A stretch of DNA of 5,570 bases from Actinomycetota bacterium (GTDB lineage: Bacteria; Actinomycetota; AC-67). The DNA lies in assembly GCA_005883175.1 (NCBI GenBank), contig VAYV01000285.1:1-5570 (forward strand). The letters are read 5' to 3'. Within the stretch, counting starts at the first letter, position 1. Every line of letters starts with the position of its first letter. A program made the translations under genes and the position numbers. The notes beneath the pieces were generated by a model. That model did no database searches. It was not told where the DNA came from and saw nothing but the letters and a program-made list of their open reading frames with translations. Positions 1-5,570 of the stretch are shown here, one piece after another.

Positions 1-391
1 CGGCGCCGAGCACCAGCGCGCGCTTCCCGCTCGGATCGAACGCGGCCTCATCTCGGATCGCGGCGAGGAACCCGGCCCCGTCGGTGTTGAAGCCCACGAG
101 CGCGGAGCCCTCTCGTACGATCGTGTTCACCGCGCCGAGGGTCTGCGCGTCTCCTTCGAGCCGCTCGAGGAAAGGGATAACTGTCTGCTTATGCGGCATC
201 GTGACGTTGGCGCCTTCGACGCCGAGCTCGTGCACGAGGCCCATGCCTTCCTCGATCGCGCCGGGTCGCACGGCAAGCGGCACGTAGGTCCAGTCGAGGC
301 CGAGCGCTGCGAACGCGGCGTTATGGATCGCGGGTGAGAGGCTCCGCGCGACCGGCCAGCCGATGATGCAGGCCAGCTTGCGCGCGCTCAT
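1..391 (-). CDS. aroE: Shikimate dehydrogenase (NADP+), N-terminal part; runs off the left edge
   Basis: Shikimate dehydrogenase reduces 3-dehydroshikimate to shikimate with NADPH in the cytoplasmic shikimate pathway. Only the first 130 codons are in the window; the 3' end lies beyond base 1. Seen directly: the substrate-binding motif SLSPAIHN at residues 17-24, then GANVTMPHK at 60-68 with the expected catalytic Lys68, GAVNTI at 86-91 (substrate-binding Asn89), and GFNTDG at 100-105 with the expected catalytic Asp104. The window ends inside ALVLGA, just at the glycine-rich NADP-binding loop. The ATG at 391-389 overlaps the mltG stop codon as ATGA, so translation is probably coupled to mltG; only a weak GGA lies about 7 bases upstream. 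No frameshift or missing key residue appears in the visible part. The family is clear from motifs; the AroE-versus-quinate/shikimate paralogue distinction rests on the motifs and the neighbourhood. Confidence 0.95.
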   Translation of the reverse strand, partial: MSARKLACIIGWPVARSLSPAIHNAAFAALGLDWTYVPLAVRPGAIEEGMGLVHELGVEGANVTMPHKQTVIPFLERLEGDAQTLGAVNTIVREGSALVGFNTDGAGFLAAIRDEAAFDPSGKRALVLGA

Positions 392-1452
392 GCAGCGTTC
401 CGGCAGCGGTTGAATTCCGCTTGGTCGCGTGCGAAGCAGTGGGAGCGTTGATCGGACGTGAGCACGTAGTAGTAGTAGTTGGTGTTCGCGGGGCTCAACG
501 CCGCTTGCAAGGCCGCGAGCCCAGGCGACGCGATCGGCCCGGGCGGCAGCCCGTCGTGCAGGTACGTGTTGTACGCGGAGTGCACGTTCGTGTAGTCGTC
601 CGTGGTCAGCGGGAACTTGTAGTGCCCGGTCTGAAGCAGGATGGCGTACTCCACCGTCGCGTCGATCTGCAAGCGCATCGGACGAGCGAGCCGGTTGTAG
701 ATCACCGACGCGATCAGCGGCCGGTCGCGCTCGACCTTCGCTTCCCGCTCGATCAAGCTCGCGACGATCACCAGCTGGTACGGCGTGATGTGATGAGCCG
801 CCGCCTTGGAGAAGTCCAGGCCGGCCGTCTCCAGGGTGAACTGATTCAGCATCATGTCGACGAGGTCGTCGGCGGAGGTCTTCTCTACGATCTCGTAGGT
901 CTTCGGGAAGAGCAGCCCCTCGAGGTTCGTGGAGCCCTTCGGCATGATGGGAAGCCGGTGCCTTCCGCTGTGAACGGCGGCGAGGAACTGCGCCGCGGTG
1001 ATCTTCGTGTCCTTGCCCACGATCGCAGCGATCTCGGGGATCGTCTTCCCCTCCGGGATCGTCACGCGGAAGACCTTCAAGGGGACGCCGGTGCGTAGCG
1101 CGTTCAGTGCTTTCGTCACGCCCATGCCGGTCGTCAGGTCGTACGCGCCGGGCTTGAGGTCGGTCGAGACCCCGCGGAGGCGCGCGACCAGTCGGAAGAT
1201 GAACCCGGAGCGCACCACCTTGGCACGCTGCAAGATCGCGGCGATCTCGCTTCCGCTTGCTCCTTCGGGGATGATGACGCGAACAGGGGCCCCGTTCGCG
1301 CTGCCGCCCATCGCCCACCAGACGTAGCCTGCGCCGGTGCCGACGAGCAGGATGAACAAGAGGAGCAGAACGGCGAGGATCCGCCTGCGGCGCCGTCGTT
1401 TCGGTGGCGCCGGTGGGGGCGGCTCTTCGTTGACCTCGGTTTCCTCTAACAC
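388..1452 (-). CDS. mltG: Endolytic murein transglycosylase MltG (YceG-like)
   Basis: MltG cleaves nascent glycan strands at the outer face of the membrane and is thought to set peptidoglycan chain length. The 354-residue protein has a cytoplasmic head rich in Glu, Pro and then a run of Arg (about 1-24), one membrane segment (about 25-48), a LysM-like N-terminal subdomain (about 55-145), and the YceG catalytic domain. The catalytic motif ASLIERE lies at 231-237; Glu235 corresponds to the catalytic Glu of E. coli MltG by motif position. LEGLLFPKTYE (178-188) and YNTYLHDGLPPGPIASPG (294-311) are further family signatures. The start is GTG at 1452-1450: an in-frame TGA, which is also the ruvX stop, lies 9 bases upstream and rules out extension. 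GAGGA lies only 3 bases from this GTG, a short spacing. The stop overlaps the aroE start. Its only two cysteines (339 and 350) are near the C-terminus, outside the membrane. Confidence 0.96.
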   Translation of the reverse strand: MLEETEVNEEPPPPAPPKRRRRRRILAVLLLLFILLVGTGAGYVWWAMGGSANGAPVRVIIPEGASGSEIAAILQRAKVVRSGFIFRLVARLRGVSTDLKPGAYDLTTGMGVTKALNALRTGVPLKVFRVTIPEGKTIPEIAAIVGKDTKITAAQFLAAVHSGRHRLPIMPKGSTNLEGLLFPKTYEIVEKTSADDLVDMMLNQFTLETAGLDFSKAAAHHITPYQLVIVASLIEREAKVERDRPLIASVIYNRLARPMRLQIDATVEYAILLQTGHYKFPLTTDDYTNVHSAYNTYLHDGLPPGPIASPGLAALQAALSPANTNYYYYVLTSDQRSHCFARDQAEFNRCRNAA

Positions 1453-1455
1453 GGA

Positions 1456-1460
1456 TCCTC
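1456..1460 (-). promoter_or_regulatory. Ribosome binding site of mltG (GAGGA)
   Basis: GAGGA overlaps the last two bases of the ruvX stop codon and sits 3 bases before the GTG start of mltG. The spacing is shorter than usual, which suggests that mltG initiation depends partly on ribosomes terminating on ruvX. The in-frame TGA and the absence of another start nearby make this GTG the only reasonable choice. Confidence 0.5.
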
Positions 1461-1869
1461 AGCGCTTGGTGTCGAGGTAGGACTGCAGGAGAACCTGTGC
1501 CGCGACCTTATCGACAACCGCGCGCCGCTCGCGACCCTTCATGCCGCGGCGCTTCAAGCTGCTCTCCGCTTGTTTCGTAGTAAGGCGCTCGTCCCACAAG
1601 GTCACACGGATGCCCGACTCTTTCAGCTTCGCGGCGAACGCTTCCGCAACCGCTGCCGCGTCGCCGCGAGTGCCGTCGAGCATCAACGGATGGCCGAGCA
1701 CGATCAGCTTCGCTTCTTCCGCCGACGCGACTTCCGCGATCGCATTCGCATCGTGCTCGTCGTTCGTGCGCTCAAGCGTCGCATACGGCGTCGCGACTTT
1801 GCCGCGCGCATCCGAGATGGCGAGCCCGATCCGTCTGGTCCCCAGGTCGACGCCGAGCGCGCGCGGCAT
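1459..1869 (-). CDS. ruvX: RuvX/YqgF family putative pre-16S rRNA nuclease / Holliday junction resolvase-like protein
   Basis: This is a cytoplasmic RNase H-fold nuclease. The E. coli homologue (YqgF) is implicated in 16S rRNA 5' end maturation, and mycobacterial RuvX has been reported to resolve Holliday junctions. The protein is 136 residues, close to the usual 135-140. Motifs in order: GVDLGTRRIGLAISD at 6-20 with catalytic Asp8; VLGHPLMLDGTRG at 57-69, the GxPxxxDGxxG signature; LWDERLTT at 91-98; and VVDKVAAQVLLQSYL at 118-132 with the late acidic Asp120. The ATG at 1869 lies two bases after the alaS stop (TGA-gt-ATG). The open frame extends to 2907, but that upstream part is alaS read out of frame, so the ATG is preferred. 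The nearest purine-rich stretch (GGAAGAG, 1884-1890) is about 14 bases away, which argues for coupling to alaS translation. Nothing in the protein looks degraded. Confidence 0.96.
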   Translation of the reverse strand: MPRALGVDLGTRRIGLAISDARGKVATPYATLERTNDEHDANAIAEVASAEEAKLIVLGHPLMLDGTRGDAAAVAEAFAAKLKESGIRVTLWDERLTTKQAESSLKRRGMKGRERRAVVDKVAAQVLLQSYLDTKR

Positions 1870-1871
1870 AC

Positions 1872-2612
1872 TCAGCGGAATAGCTCTTCCGCCGCTGCGC
1901 GCGCAAGCCGGAGCGCTTCGGCCAAACCGTCGACGTTCTTCCCGCCGCCGGTCGCGACGTCGTCTCGGCCGCCTGCTCCTCCCCCGATCGCCTTCGCCGC
2001 TTGCGCGATCAAGGCCGCGGCTTTCGTCCCGGATGTTGCGGTTCCCTTGTCCACCGCTGCCACGATTCCCGCGCGCCCATCGGCCGCCGACCCCAACACG
2101 ACGGCCGCCGGCGCACCGATCGCGTCGCGCACGGCGACCGCCAGCTTTTGAAGTTCGCCGACTGCGCGCCCGGGAACTTCTCCCGCGACGAACGACGTCG
2201 TGCCGATCCGTTCGGCCTTCGAGGCGAGCTCCGCCGCCTCTTCTTTCTGCCCTGCGCTCTGCGCCTTCTTGATCTGTTGCTCGGCCGCTTTGAGATCCGC
2301 GAGCAACCGCTCGATCCGCCCGGGTGCATCTTCCGGCGACGTCTTCAACAGCGCCGCGATCCGGTCGAGCACCGCGCGCGCGTTGCGGAAGTCCTCGATC
2401 GCCGCGGTGCCGGTCAGCGCTTCGATCCGGCGCAGGTTCGAGCCGATCGACGACTCGCCTAGGATCTTGACCACGCCGACGTCGCTCGTTCGTGTGACGT
2501 GCGTTCCCCCGCACAGCTCGATCGAATAGTTCCCGATCTCGACGATGCGCACGAAGTCGCCGTACTTCTCCTCGAACAGCATGAGGGCACCGCGTGAGCG
2601 CGCCTCGGCCAT
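1872..2612 (-). pseudogene. alaS: Alanine--tRNA ligase, C-terminal fragment (end of editing domain plus C-Ala/DHHA1 domain)
   Basis: These 246 codons are the downstream part of AlaRS in a different frame from the 5' part. Numbering from the ATG at 2612: the editing-domain block GALMLFEEKYGD is at 8-19 and ELCGGTHVTRT at 32-42. The latter carries the Cys34 and His38 half of the editing-site zinc ligands. The segment from about 75 to 130 is a charged helical coiled-coil linker (AEQQIKKAQSAGQKEEAAEL region). The C-terminal domain ends with the glycine-rich GGGAGGRDDVATGGGK block typical of the DHHA1/C-Ala domain. The ATG at 2612 is given as a nominal start because conserved sequence begins there; it has no good Shine-Dalgarno. 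The frame is open to a GTG at 2720, but residues upstream of 2612 are alaS read out of frame. Homology is intact to the TGA at 1872, with no further lesion. Alone it would lack catalytic and tRNA-acceptor recognition domains. It belongs with the fragment at 2459-4372. Confidence 0.9.
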
Positions 2613-4372
2613 CGCTCGACCAGCGATCCCGCTTGGCGCGACTGCTCGCCCAACGTTTGGCGCAGCGTCGCGTGGACGATGTGCGTCGCCGAGTGGCTCC
2701 GCTCGGTCGCGGCGCGCCACGCGGGATCGACGCGCGCGAAGGCCGGCGTGCCGGCGTGCACCTCCCCGCGCGCGACCGTGGCCGTATGCACGATGAGATC
2801 GCCGAGCCGCCGTTGCGTGTCCACGACTTCGAGGCGCGCACCGTCGACCTCGATGACGCCGTGGTCGCCGACCTGGCCGCCTCCCTCCGGGTAGAACGGG
2901 GTCGCATCCAGGACGACTTCGACCGCGTCGCCTTCCCCTGCCGAGGGGACCTGCTCGCCGGCGCGCACGATTCCGATGACCTTCGCCTCCTGCTCCATTC
3001 GCTCGTAGCCGGTGAAGAGGCTGGAGCCGGACTCGGACAGGACGCGCGTCAGCGCCTCGCTATCCGTTAGGTCCAGCTTCGCGCGCCGGTCGCTTCGCGC
3101 ACGCGCACGCTGCTCGTCCATCAGGACCTCGAAGTCGGCGCGGTCGATCTCGAGGCCGGCGTCCCGTGCGATCTCGAGCGTTAGCTCGAACGGGAACCCG
3201 TACGTGTCGTGCAGCTTGAACGCGACATCGCCCGGCAGCCTCGTCGCGCCCGCATCGCGCGCGATATCGATCTCAGAGTCGAGGAGCGACATGCCGAGGC
3301 GCAACGTTTGATGGAACCCTTCCTCCTCACCGGTGACGACCTGCTCGATGTAGGCGCGCGCGGCTGCGAGGTCCGGGTACGCCTCCCCCATCGTCTCGAC
3401 GACCGCGTCGACCATCTCTGCCATGACGGTGCGATCCACGCCGAGCAGCCTCGCGTGACGGACCGCGCGTCGAAGCAAACGCCGAAGGACGTACCCGCGT
3501 CCCTCATTGCCGGGGATAACGCCGTCGCCGATCAAGAAAGCTCCGGCGCGCGCGTGCTCGGCGATGATCCTGAGCGAGACGTCGGCCTTCTCGTTCTCGC
3601 CGTACCGCCTCGAGGTCACCTTCTCCGCGCGCGCAACGATGGGGCGCAGCAGGTCCGTGTCGTATGCGGTCGGAACGTCCTGCAGGATCTGTGCCAGCCG
3701 CTCGAGCCCCAAGCCCGTGTCGACGTTCCGCTTGGGAAGGTCGGCGATGCGGTGGCCCTCGTCGTCGACCTGGAACTCAGTGAAGACCAGGTTGTAGAAC
3801 TCCATGATCCGGTCGCCGTCTTGGAACCCTTCGACGTCGCCGTACTTCGGACCGCGGTCGTAGAAGAGCTCGGAGCACGGCCCGCCGGGGCCGGCGACGC
3901 CCATCCACCAGAAGTTGTCGTCGGCGTCCCGGCGGACGATCCGGTCGGCCGGCACACCCACGACGTCACGCCAGATCTGAACAGAATCGTCGTCGTCTTC
4001 GTACGTCGAGACCCAGATGCGTTCGGGATCGAGACCGAAGGGGCCCGTCGATAGCTCCCAGGCCCAGCGGATCGCGTCCTCCTTGAAGTAGTCGCCGAAC
4101 GAGAAGTTGCCGAGCATCTCGAAGAAGGTCTGGTGGCGTGCCGTGAGGCCGACGTTCTCGATGTCGTTCGTGCGGATCGACTTCTGACAGCTCGCCGCGC
4201 GCAAGAACTCCACCGGCCGCTCGCCGCTGAAGTACGGCTTGAATGGGACCATCCCTGCGACGGTGAAAAGAAGGCTCGGGTCCTCGGGGATCAGCGAGAA
4301 CGAAGGGAAGATCTTGTGGTCCCGCTCTCGGTAGAACTCGAGGAACGTCCGGCGGATGTCGTCGCCCTTCAC
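2459..4372 (-). pseudogene. alaS: Alanine--tRNA ligase, N-terminal fragment, frameshifted within the editing domain
   Basis: AlaRS charges tRNA-Ala and clears mischarged Ser/Gly. The 637-residue frame matches AlaRS for its first 585 residues: a class II catalytic core (about 1-255) with motif 2 around FFEMLGNFSFGDYFK, then PGGPCSE and VDTGLGLERLA, then motif 3-like GNEGRGYVLRRLLRRA, the helical tRNA-recognition region to about 460, and the editing domain with FYPEGGGQVGD and HSATHIVH (560-567; zinc ligands His560 and His564). After QAGSLV (ending at 2618) the last 52 residues are out of frame and meaningless. The GTG start at 4372 has AGGA 8 bases upstream, and the N-terminus aligns with the family (GDDIRRTFLEFY). 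Together with the fragment at 1872-2612 and about 124 missing bases this would give about 874 residues, the usual AlaRS length. If the lesion is real, a fragment retaining the core and tRNA-binding region might still aminoacylate, because the E. coli fragment 1-461 does, but editing would be lost. Confidence 0.93.
2612..2618 (-). other. Deletion/frameshift junction inside alaS
   Basis: On the minus strand the codons for QAGSLV end at 2618, and after only five bases (2617-2613) the ATG at 2612 opens the frame that matches AlaRS again. E. coli AlaRS has 43 residues between the equivalent points, including the RFDFSH block and the PEEI...VN...N.P helix-strand region; none of these appears here in any frame. 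With conserved spacing the missing length is 43 x 3 - 5 = 124 bases. This is congruent to 1 modulo 3, as the observed frame change requires. No slippery heptamer is seen, and frameshifting could not supply the absent residues. Confidence 0.88.
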
Positions 4373-4380
4373 GGCGCGTA

Positions 4381-4384
4381 TCCT
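4381..4384 (-). promoter_or_regulatory. Ribosome binding site of alaS (AGGA)
   Basis: AGGA within GGTAGGATACG lies 8 bases before the GTG at 4372, in the 42-base gap after the DUF6167-like gene. It supports the GTG as the alaS start, giving the family-typical N-terminus. The gap holds no terminator or leader structure that I can see. Confidence 0.6.
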
Positions 4385-4414
4385 ACCGGGCTGCTCGCGG
4401 AGAACCTGGGCGCT

Positions 4415-4654
4415 TTACTGCGGGGGGAGGCCCAGCTCGGCGCGGATCTCCGCCTCGGCTTGATCCATCTCCTCGAGCCCGAGCTGCACCGTTTCACGGA
4501 GGCGATCGGCGAAGCCTGCGATCTTGCCCCCCGCCTCGCGCGCGAGGTTGGGCGGCGAGTACTTCGCCTTCGTCCTGTTCGCCCACCGGACGACCTGCGC
4601 GCCGACGACGACACCCAAGCCGACCCCGACGAGCCCCCAGAAGATGCGTCGCAT
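4415..4654 (-). CDS. DUF6167-like small single-pass membrane protein
   Basis: This is a 79-residue protein of unknown function. It starts RRIFWGLVGVGLGVVVGAQV, giving one membrane segment at about 3-21 with Arg residues just before it. A basic stretch (RWANRTKAK) follows, then a mostly helical, charged, probably cytoplasmic tail rich in Arg and Glu ending in LGLPPQ. The short N-terminal membrane helix preceded by MRR, the length, and the position between a DUF948 gene and alaS match the actinobacterial DUF6167 family as I know it; the sequence itself does not suggest an activity. The ATG at 4654-4652 shares one base with the DUF948 stop (TGATG), with AAGGAAG 7 bases upstream. A GTG one codon earlier (4657) is possible and would give 80 residues. 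Coupled translation with the DUF948 gene suggests that the two products act together. Confidence 0.8.
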   Translation of the reverse strand: MRRIFWGLVGVGLGVVVGAQVVRWANRTKAKYSPPNLAREAGGKIAGFADRLRETVQLGLEEMDQAEAEIRAELGLPPQ

Positions 4655-5019
4655 CACTTCTCTTCCTTGATCTTTCGCGAGGCGCGCCGCATACCGGCGA
4701 AGAACGCGAGCATCTTCACGAGCGGATTCGTTACGGCCGCCTGGACCGTGTCGGAGATCACCTCGACGTTCGTGGCCACGCGCTGCACGGAGCCGACGAT
4801 AGAGTCGACGCGCTCGAGCTCCTTATTGACTCCACGGACGGTGTTGCCTACTTCACCGATCAGTGGGACGGATTCGGATGTGATTCCGTCGACGAGGTCC
4901 TTCAACGACGTCACGACCCGGAACAGGTTGCTGATCACCACCGCGACGACGAACAGCACGAGCGCGCCGGTCAGGAACAACGCGGTCGCAGCCCAGTCTC
5001 GCGCGCTGAACGCGATCAT
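4654..5019 (-). CDS. DUF948 domain-containing membrane protein
   Basis: This is a 121-residue protein with one hydrophobic segment at about 11-33 (ATALFLTGALVLFVVAVVIS region). It is followed by a helix-forming region with regularly spaced Val/Leu and polar residues (about 36-95), containing VPLIGEVGNTVRGVNKELERVDSI split over 51-74. This is the pattern of DUF948, which resembles the helical coiled coil of chemotaxis-receptor-like proteins. The C-terminal end (NPLVKMLAFFAGMRRASRKIKEEK, 98-121) is basic. Function is unknown; a structural or scaffold role at the membrane is inference. The ATG at 5019 has an excellent AAGGAGG 8 bases upstream. This appears to be the first gene of the alaS-aroE transcription unit, because 142 bases separate it from the upstream transporter gene. 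It overlaps the next gene by one base at TGATG. Confidence 0.87.
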   Translation of the reverse strand: MIAFSARDWAATALFLTGALVLFVVAVVISNLFRVVTSLKDLVDGITSESVPLIGEVGNTVRGVNKELERVDSIVGSVQRVATNVEVISDTVQAAVTNPLVKMLAFFAGMRRASRKIKEEK

Positions 5020-5027
5020 TCCTGCTC

Positions 5028-5034
5028 CCTCCTT
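5028..5034 (-). promoter_or_regulatory. Strong Shine-Dalgarno sequence of the DUF948 gene (AAGGAGG)
   Basis: AAGGAGG lies 8 bases before the ATG at 5019 and is the best ribosome binding site in the window. The downstream genes have weaker or short-spaced sites, so the first gene of the unit has the strongest independent initiation signal. Confidence 0.75.
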
Positions 5035-5112
5035 CTCGGCGAGCGCGGAGGTATCGATCCGCGAGATCGCGCCCCGGCCGGCTGCTCGACACAGCCACCC
5101 GGACGACCGTGG

Positions 5113-5124
5113 GGGTATTTATAT
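5113..5124 (-). promoter_or_regulatory. Possible -10 region for the DUF948-DUF6167-alaS unit
   Basis: Reading the minus strand, GATATAAATACC is the only AT-rich patch in the 142-base gap, with TATAAA at 5123-5118. It lies about 100 bases before the DUF948 start. No recognisable -35 hexamer is found 16-18 bases upstream, where the sequence is GC-only repeats, so this is a weak call. The rest of the gap (5020-5161) holds no gene, convincing terminator or T-box signature. Confidence 0.25.
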
Positions 5125-5161
5125 CGTTCTCGCGGCGCGCGCGACGACCCGATGCGCAGGA

Positions 5162-5570
5162 TCACGACGGCGGATACAAGACGCATGCCACGTCTCTGTT
5201 CTCCACCGGCCGAAGCGGCGGCTCCTCGGGCTCGGGGAAGCGGACGACAACCTCGTCCCCTTCGACCGCGACGTCACCCGTTGCTTGACGCATCCCGGGT
5301 CTGCTTGCGAGCACCGTTTCCAGGAGTTGCTTCGTCTCCACCGTTTGGCCGGGGACCGATGCAGTCAGCCGGCGTTCGCCGAGCGTCATCGAGCTCAAGA
5401 GCTTCCGCTCGGTCTCGAATCGGTCCTCGCTGGTGCCGGCCCATCGCTCTTCGATGGCATCGGCAAGGTCGACCGGCTGCCATCCGCACGACGCGACCGC
5501 TTGCGGGCATCGGGGATGGAACCGGCAGCCGGCGGGCGGGTGAGAAGCATCCGGGATCTCACCCCGCGGC
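5162..5570 (-). CDS. Oligopeptide/dipeptide ABC transporter ATP-binding protein (Opp/Dpp D or F type), C-terminal end; runs off the right edge
   Basis: Only the last 135 codons are present; the Walker A, signature and Walker B motifs lie beyond base 5570. The recognisable part is GEIPDASHPPAGCRFHPRCP (visible residues 3-22), the C-terminal signature of peptide/nickel ABC transporter ATPases (oligo_HPY). These ATPases energise inner-membrane uptake of oligopeptides or related solutes. The cysteines follow Cx5C then Cx6C (visible residues 15, 21, 28), the spacing of the cysteines reported to bind an iron-sulphur cluster in a thermophilic DppD. The closing block DVACVLYP carries the fourth cysteine (129), matching the usual VACHLY end. 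Between the third and fourth cysteines there are 100 residues, against about 18 in compact family members. The extra segment includes a predicted strand-rich piece (DVAVEGDEVVVRF). The gene ends 142 bases before the DUF948 gene. Whether it is the D or F subunit, and its substrate, cannot be told from this end. Confidence 0.85.
   Translation of the reverse strand, partial: PRGEIPDASHPPAGCRFHPRCPQAVASCGWQPVDLADAIEERWAGTSEDRFETERKLLSSMTLGERRLTASVPGQTVETKQLLETVLASRPGMRQATGDVAVEGDEVVVRFPEPEEPPLRPVENRDVACVLYPPS

Noticed and set aside
467..481. GTAGTAGTAGTAG trinucleotide repeat
   Set aside because: It simply encodes four consecutive Tyr codons in the conserved C-terminal region of mltG; too short to propose phase variation.
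421..1098. 225-codon open frame on the plus strand
   Set aside because: It is opposite mltG, with a Val/Arg-rich low-complexity product and no motif.
2600..2630. Programmed ribosomal frameshifting as an explanation for the alaS split
   Set aside because: There is no slippery sequence at the junction, and a frameshift cannot restore about 42 conserved residues that are absent from every frame.
1870..2907. Long minus-strand extension upstream of ruvX in the same open frame (total 482 codons)
   Set aside because: It overlaps alaS antiparallel in no way but out of frame, is extremely Arg-rich, and has no family resemblance; RuvX homology begins exactly at the ATG at 1869.
3209..4054. 281-codon open frame on the plus strand
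   Set aside because: It lies wholly opposite the well-conserved catalytic part of alaS; such frames are common opposite high-GC genes and this one shows no recognisable domain.
5085..5110. T-box-like GGGTGGC in the leader on the minus strand
   Set aside because: The match stops after GGGTGG; the following ACCGCG of the T-box is absent and no specifier-stem structure is visible.
5129..5145. Short GC hairpin (TCGCG/CGCGA) as an intrinsic terminator of the transporter gene
   Set aside because: It is only a five-base stem with no T-run following it on either strand.

Overview
This is a high-GC window from a bacterial chromosome in which every supported gene lies on the minus strand. The gene order (oligopeptide ABC transporter ATPase end, DUF948 protein, DUF6167-like protein, alaS, ruvX, mltG, aroE) points to an actinobacterium. 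The stretch from alaS through ruvX and mltG to aroE, preceded by small DUF948 and DUF6167 membrane proteins, is a chromosomal cluster I know from Actinomycetota; Mycobacterium and Streptomyces share much of it. The sequence does not allow a class or genus to be named.

In transcription order (right to left): 5162-5570 is the C-terminal end of an Opp/Dpp-type peptide ABC transporter ATPase. It has an unusually long segment between the third and fourth cysteines of its C-terminal cysteine motif. A 142-base gap follows, holding a strong Shine-Dalgarno sequence and one AT-rich patch that might be a -10 element. Two small single-pass membrane proteins come next, DUF948 (4654-5019) and DUF6167-like (4415-4654), joined by a one-base TGATG stop/start overlap. 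Then come alaS (1872-4372), ruvX (1459-1869), mltG (388-1452) and the first 130 codons of aroE (1-391). Gaps are 42 bases before alaS, 2 bases between alaS and ruvX, 6 bases between ruvX and mltG, and a 4-base overlap between mltG and aroE. This looks like one operon with translational coupling.

The main anomaly is in alaS. The reading frame is intact and well conserved for 585 codons, then passes within five bases into a second frame that encodes the rest of AlaRS. About 41-43 residues of the editing domain are missing at that point, which corresponds to a deletion of roughly 124 bases (length congruent to 1 modulo 3) plus the resulting frameshift. Both halves are otherwise undecayed, so this is either a very recent lesion or an assembly error. 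AlaRS is normally encoded by one essential gene, so this should be settled first.

The cluster combines translation (alaS), Holliday-junction resolvase-like/rRNA-processing function (ruvX), peptidoglycan chain-length control (mltG) and aromatic amino-acid biosynthesis (aroE): a housekeeping region rather than an accessory island. I found no mobile element, CRISPR array, RNA gene or defence-type system. No plus-strand ORF is supported as a gene.
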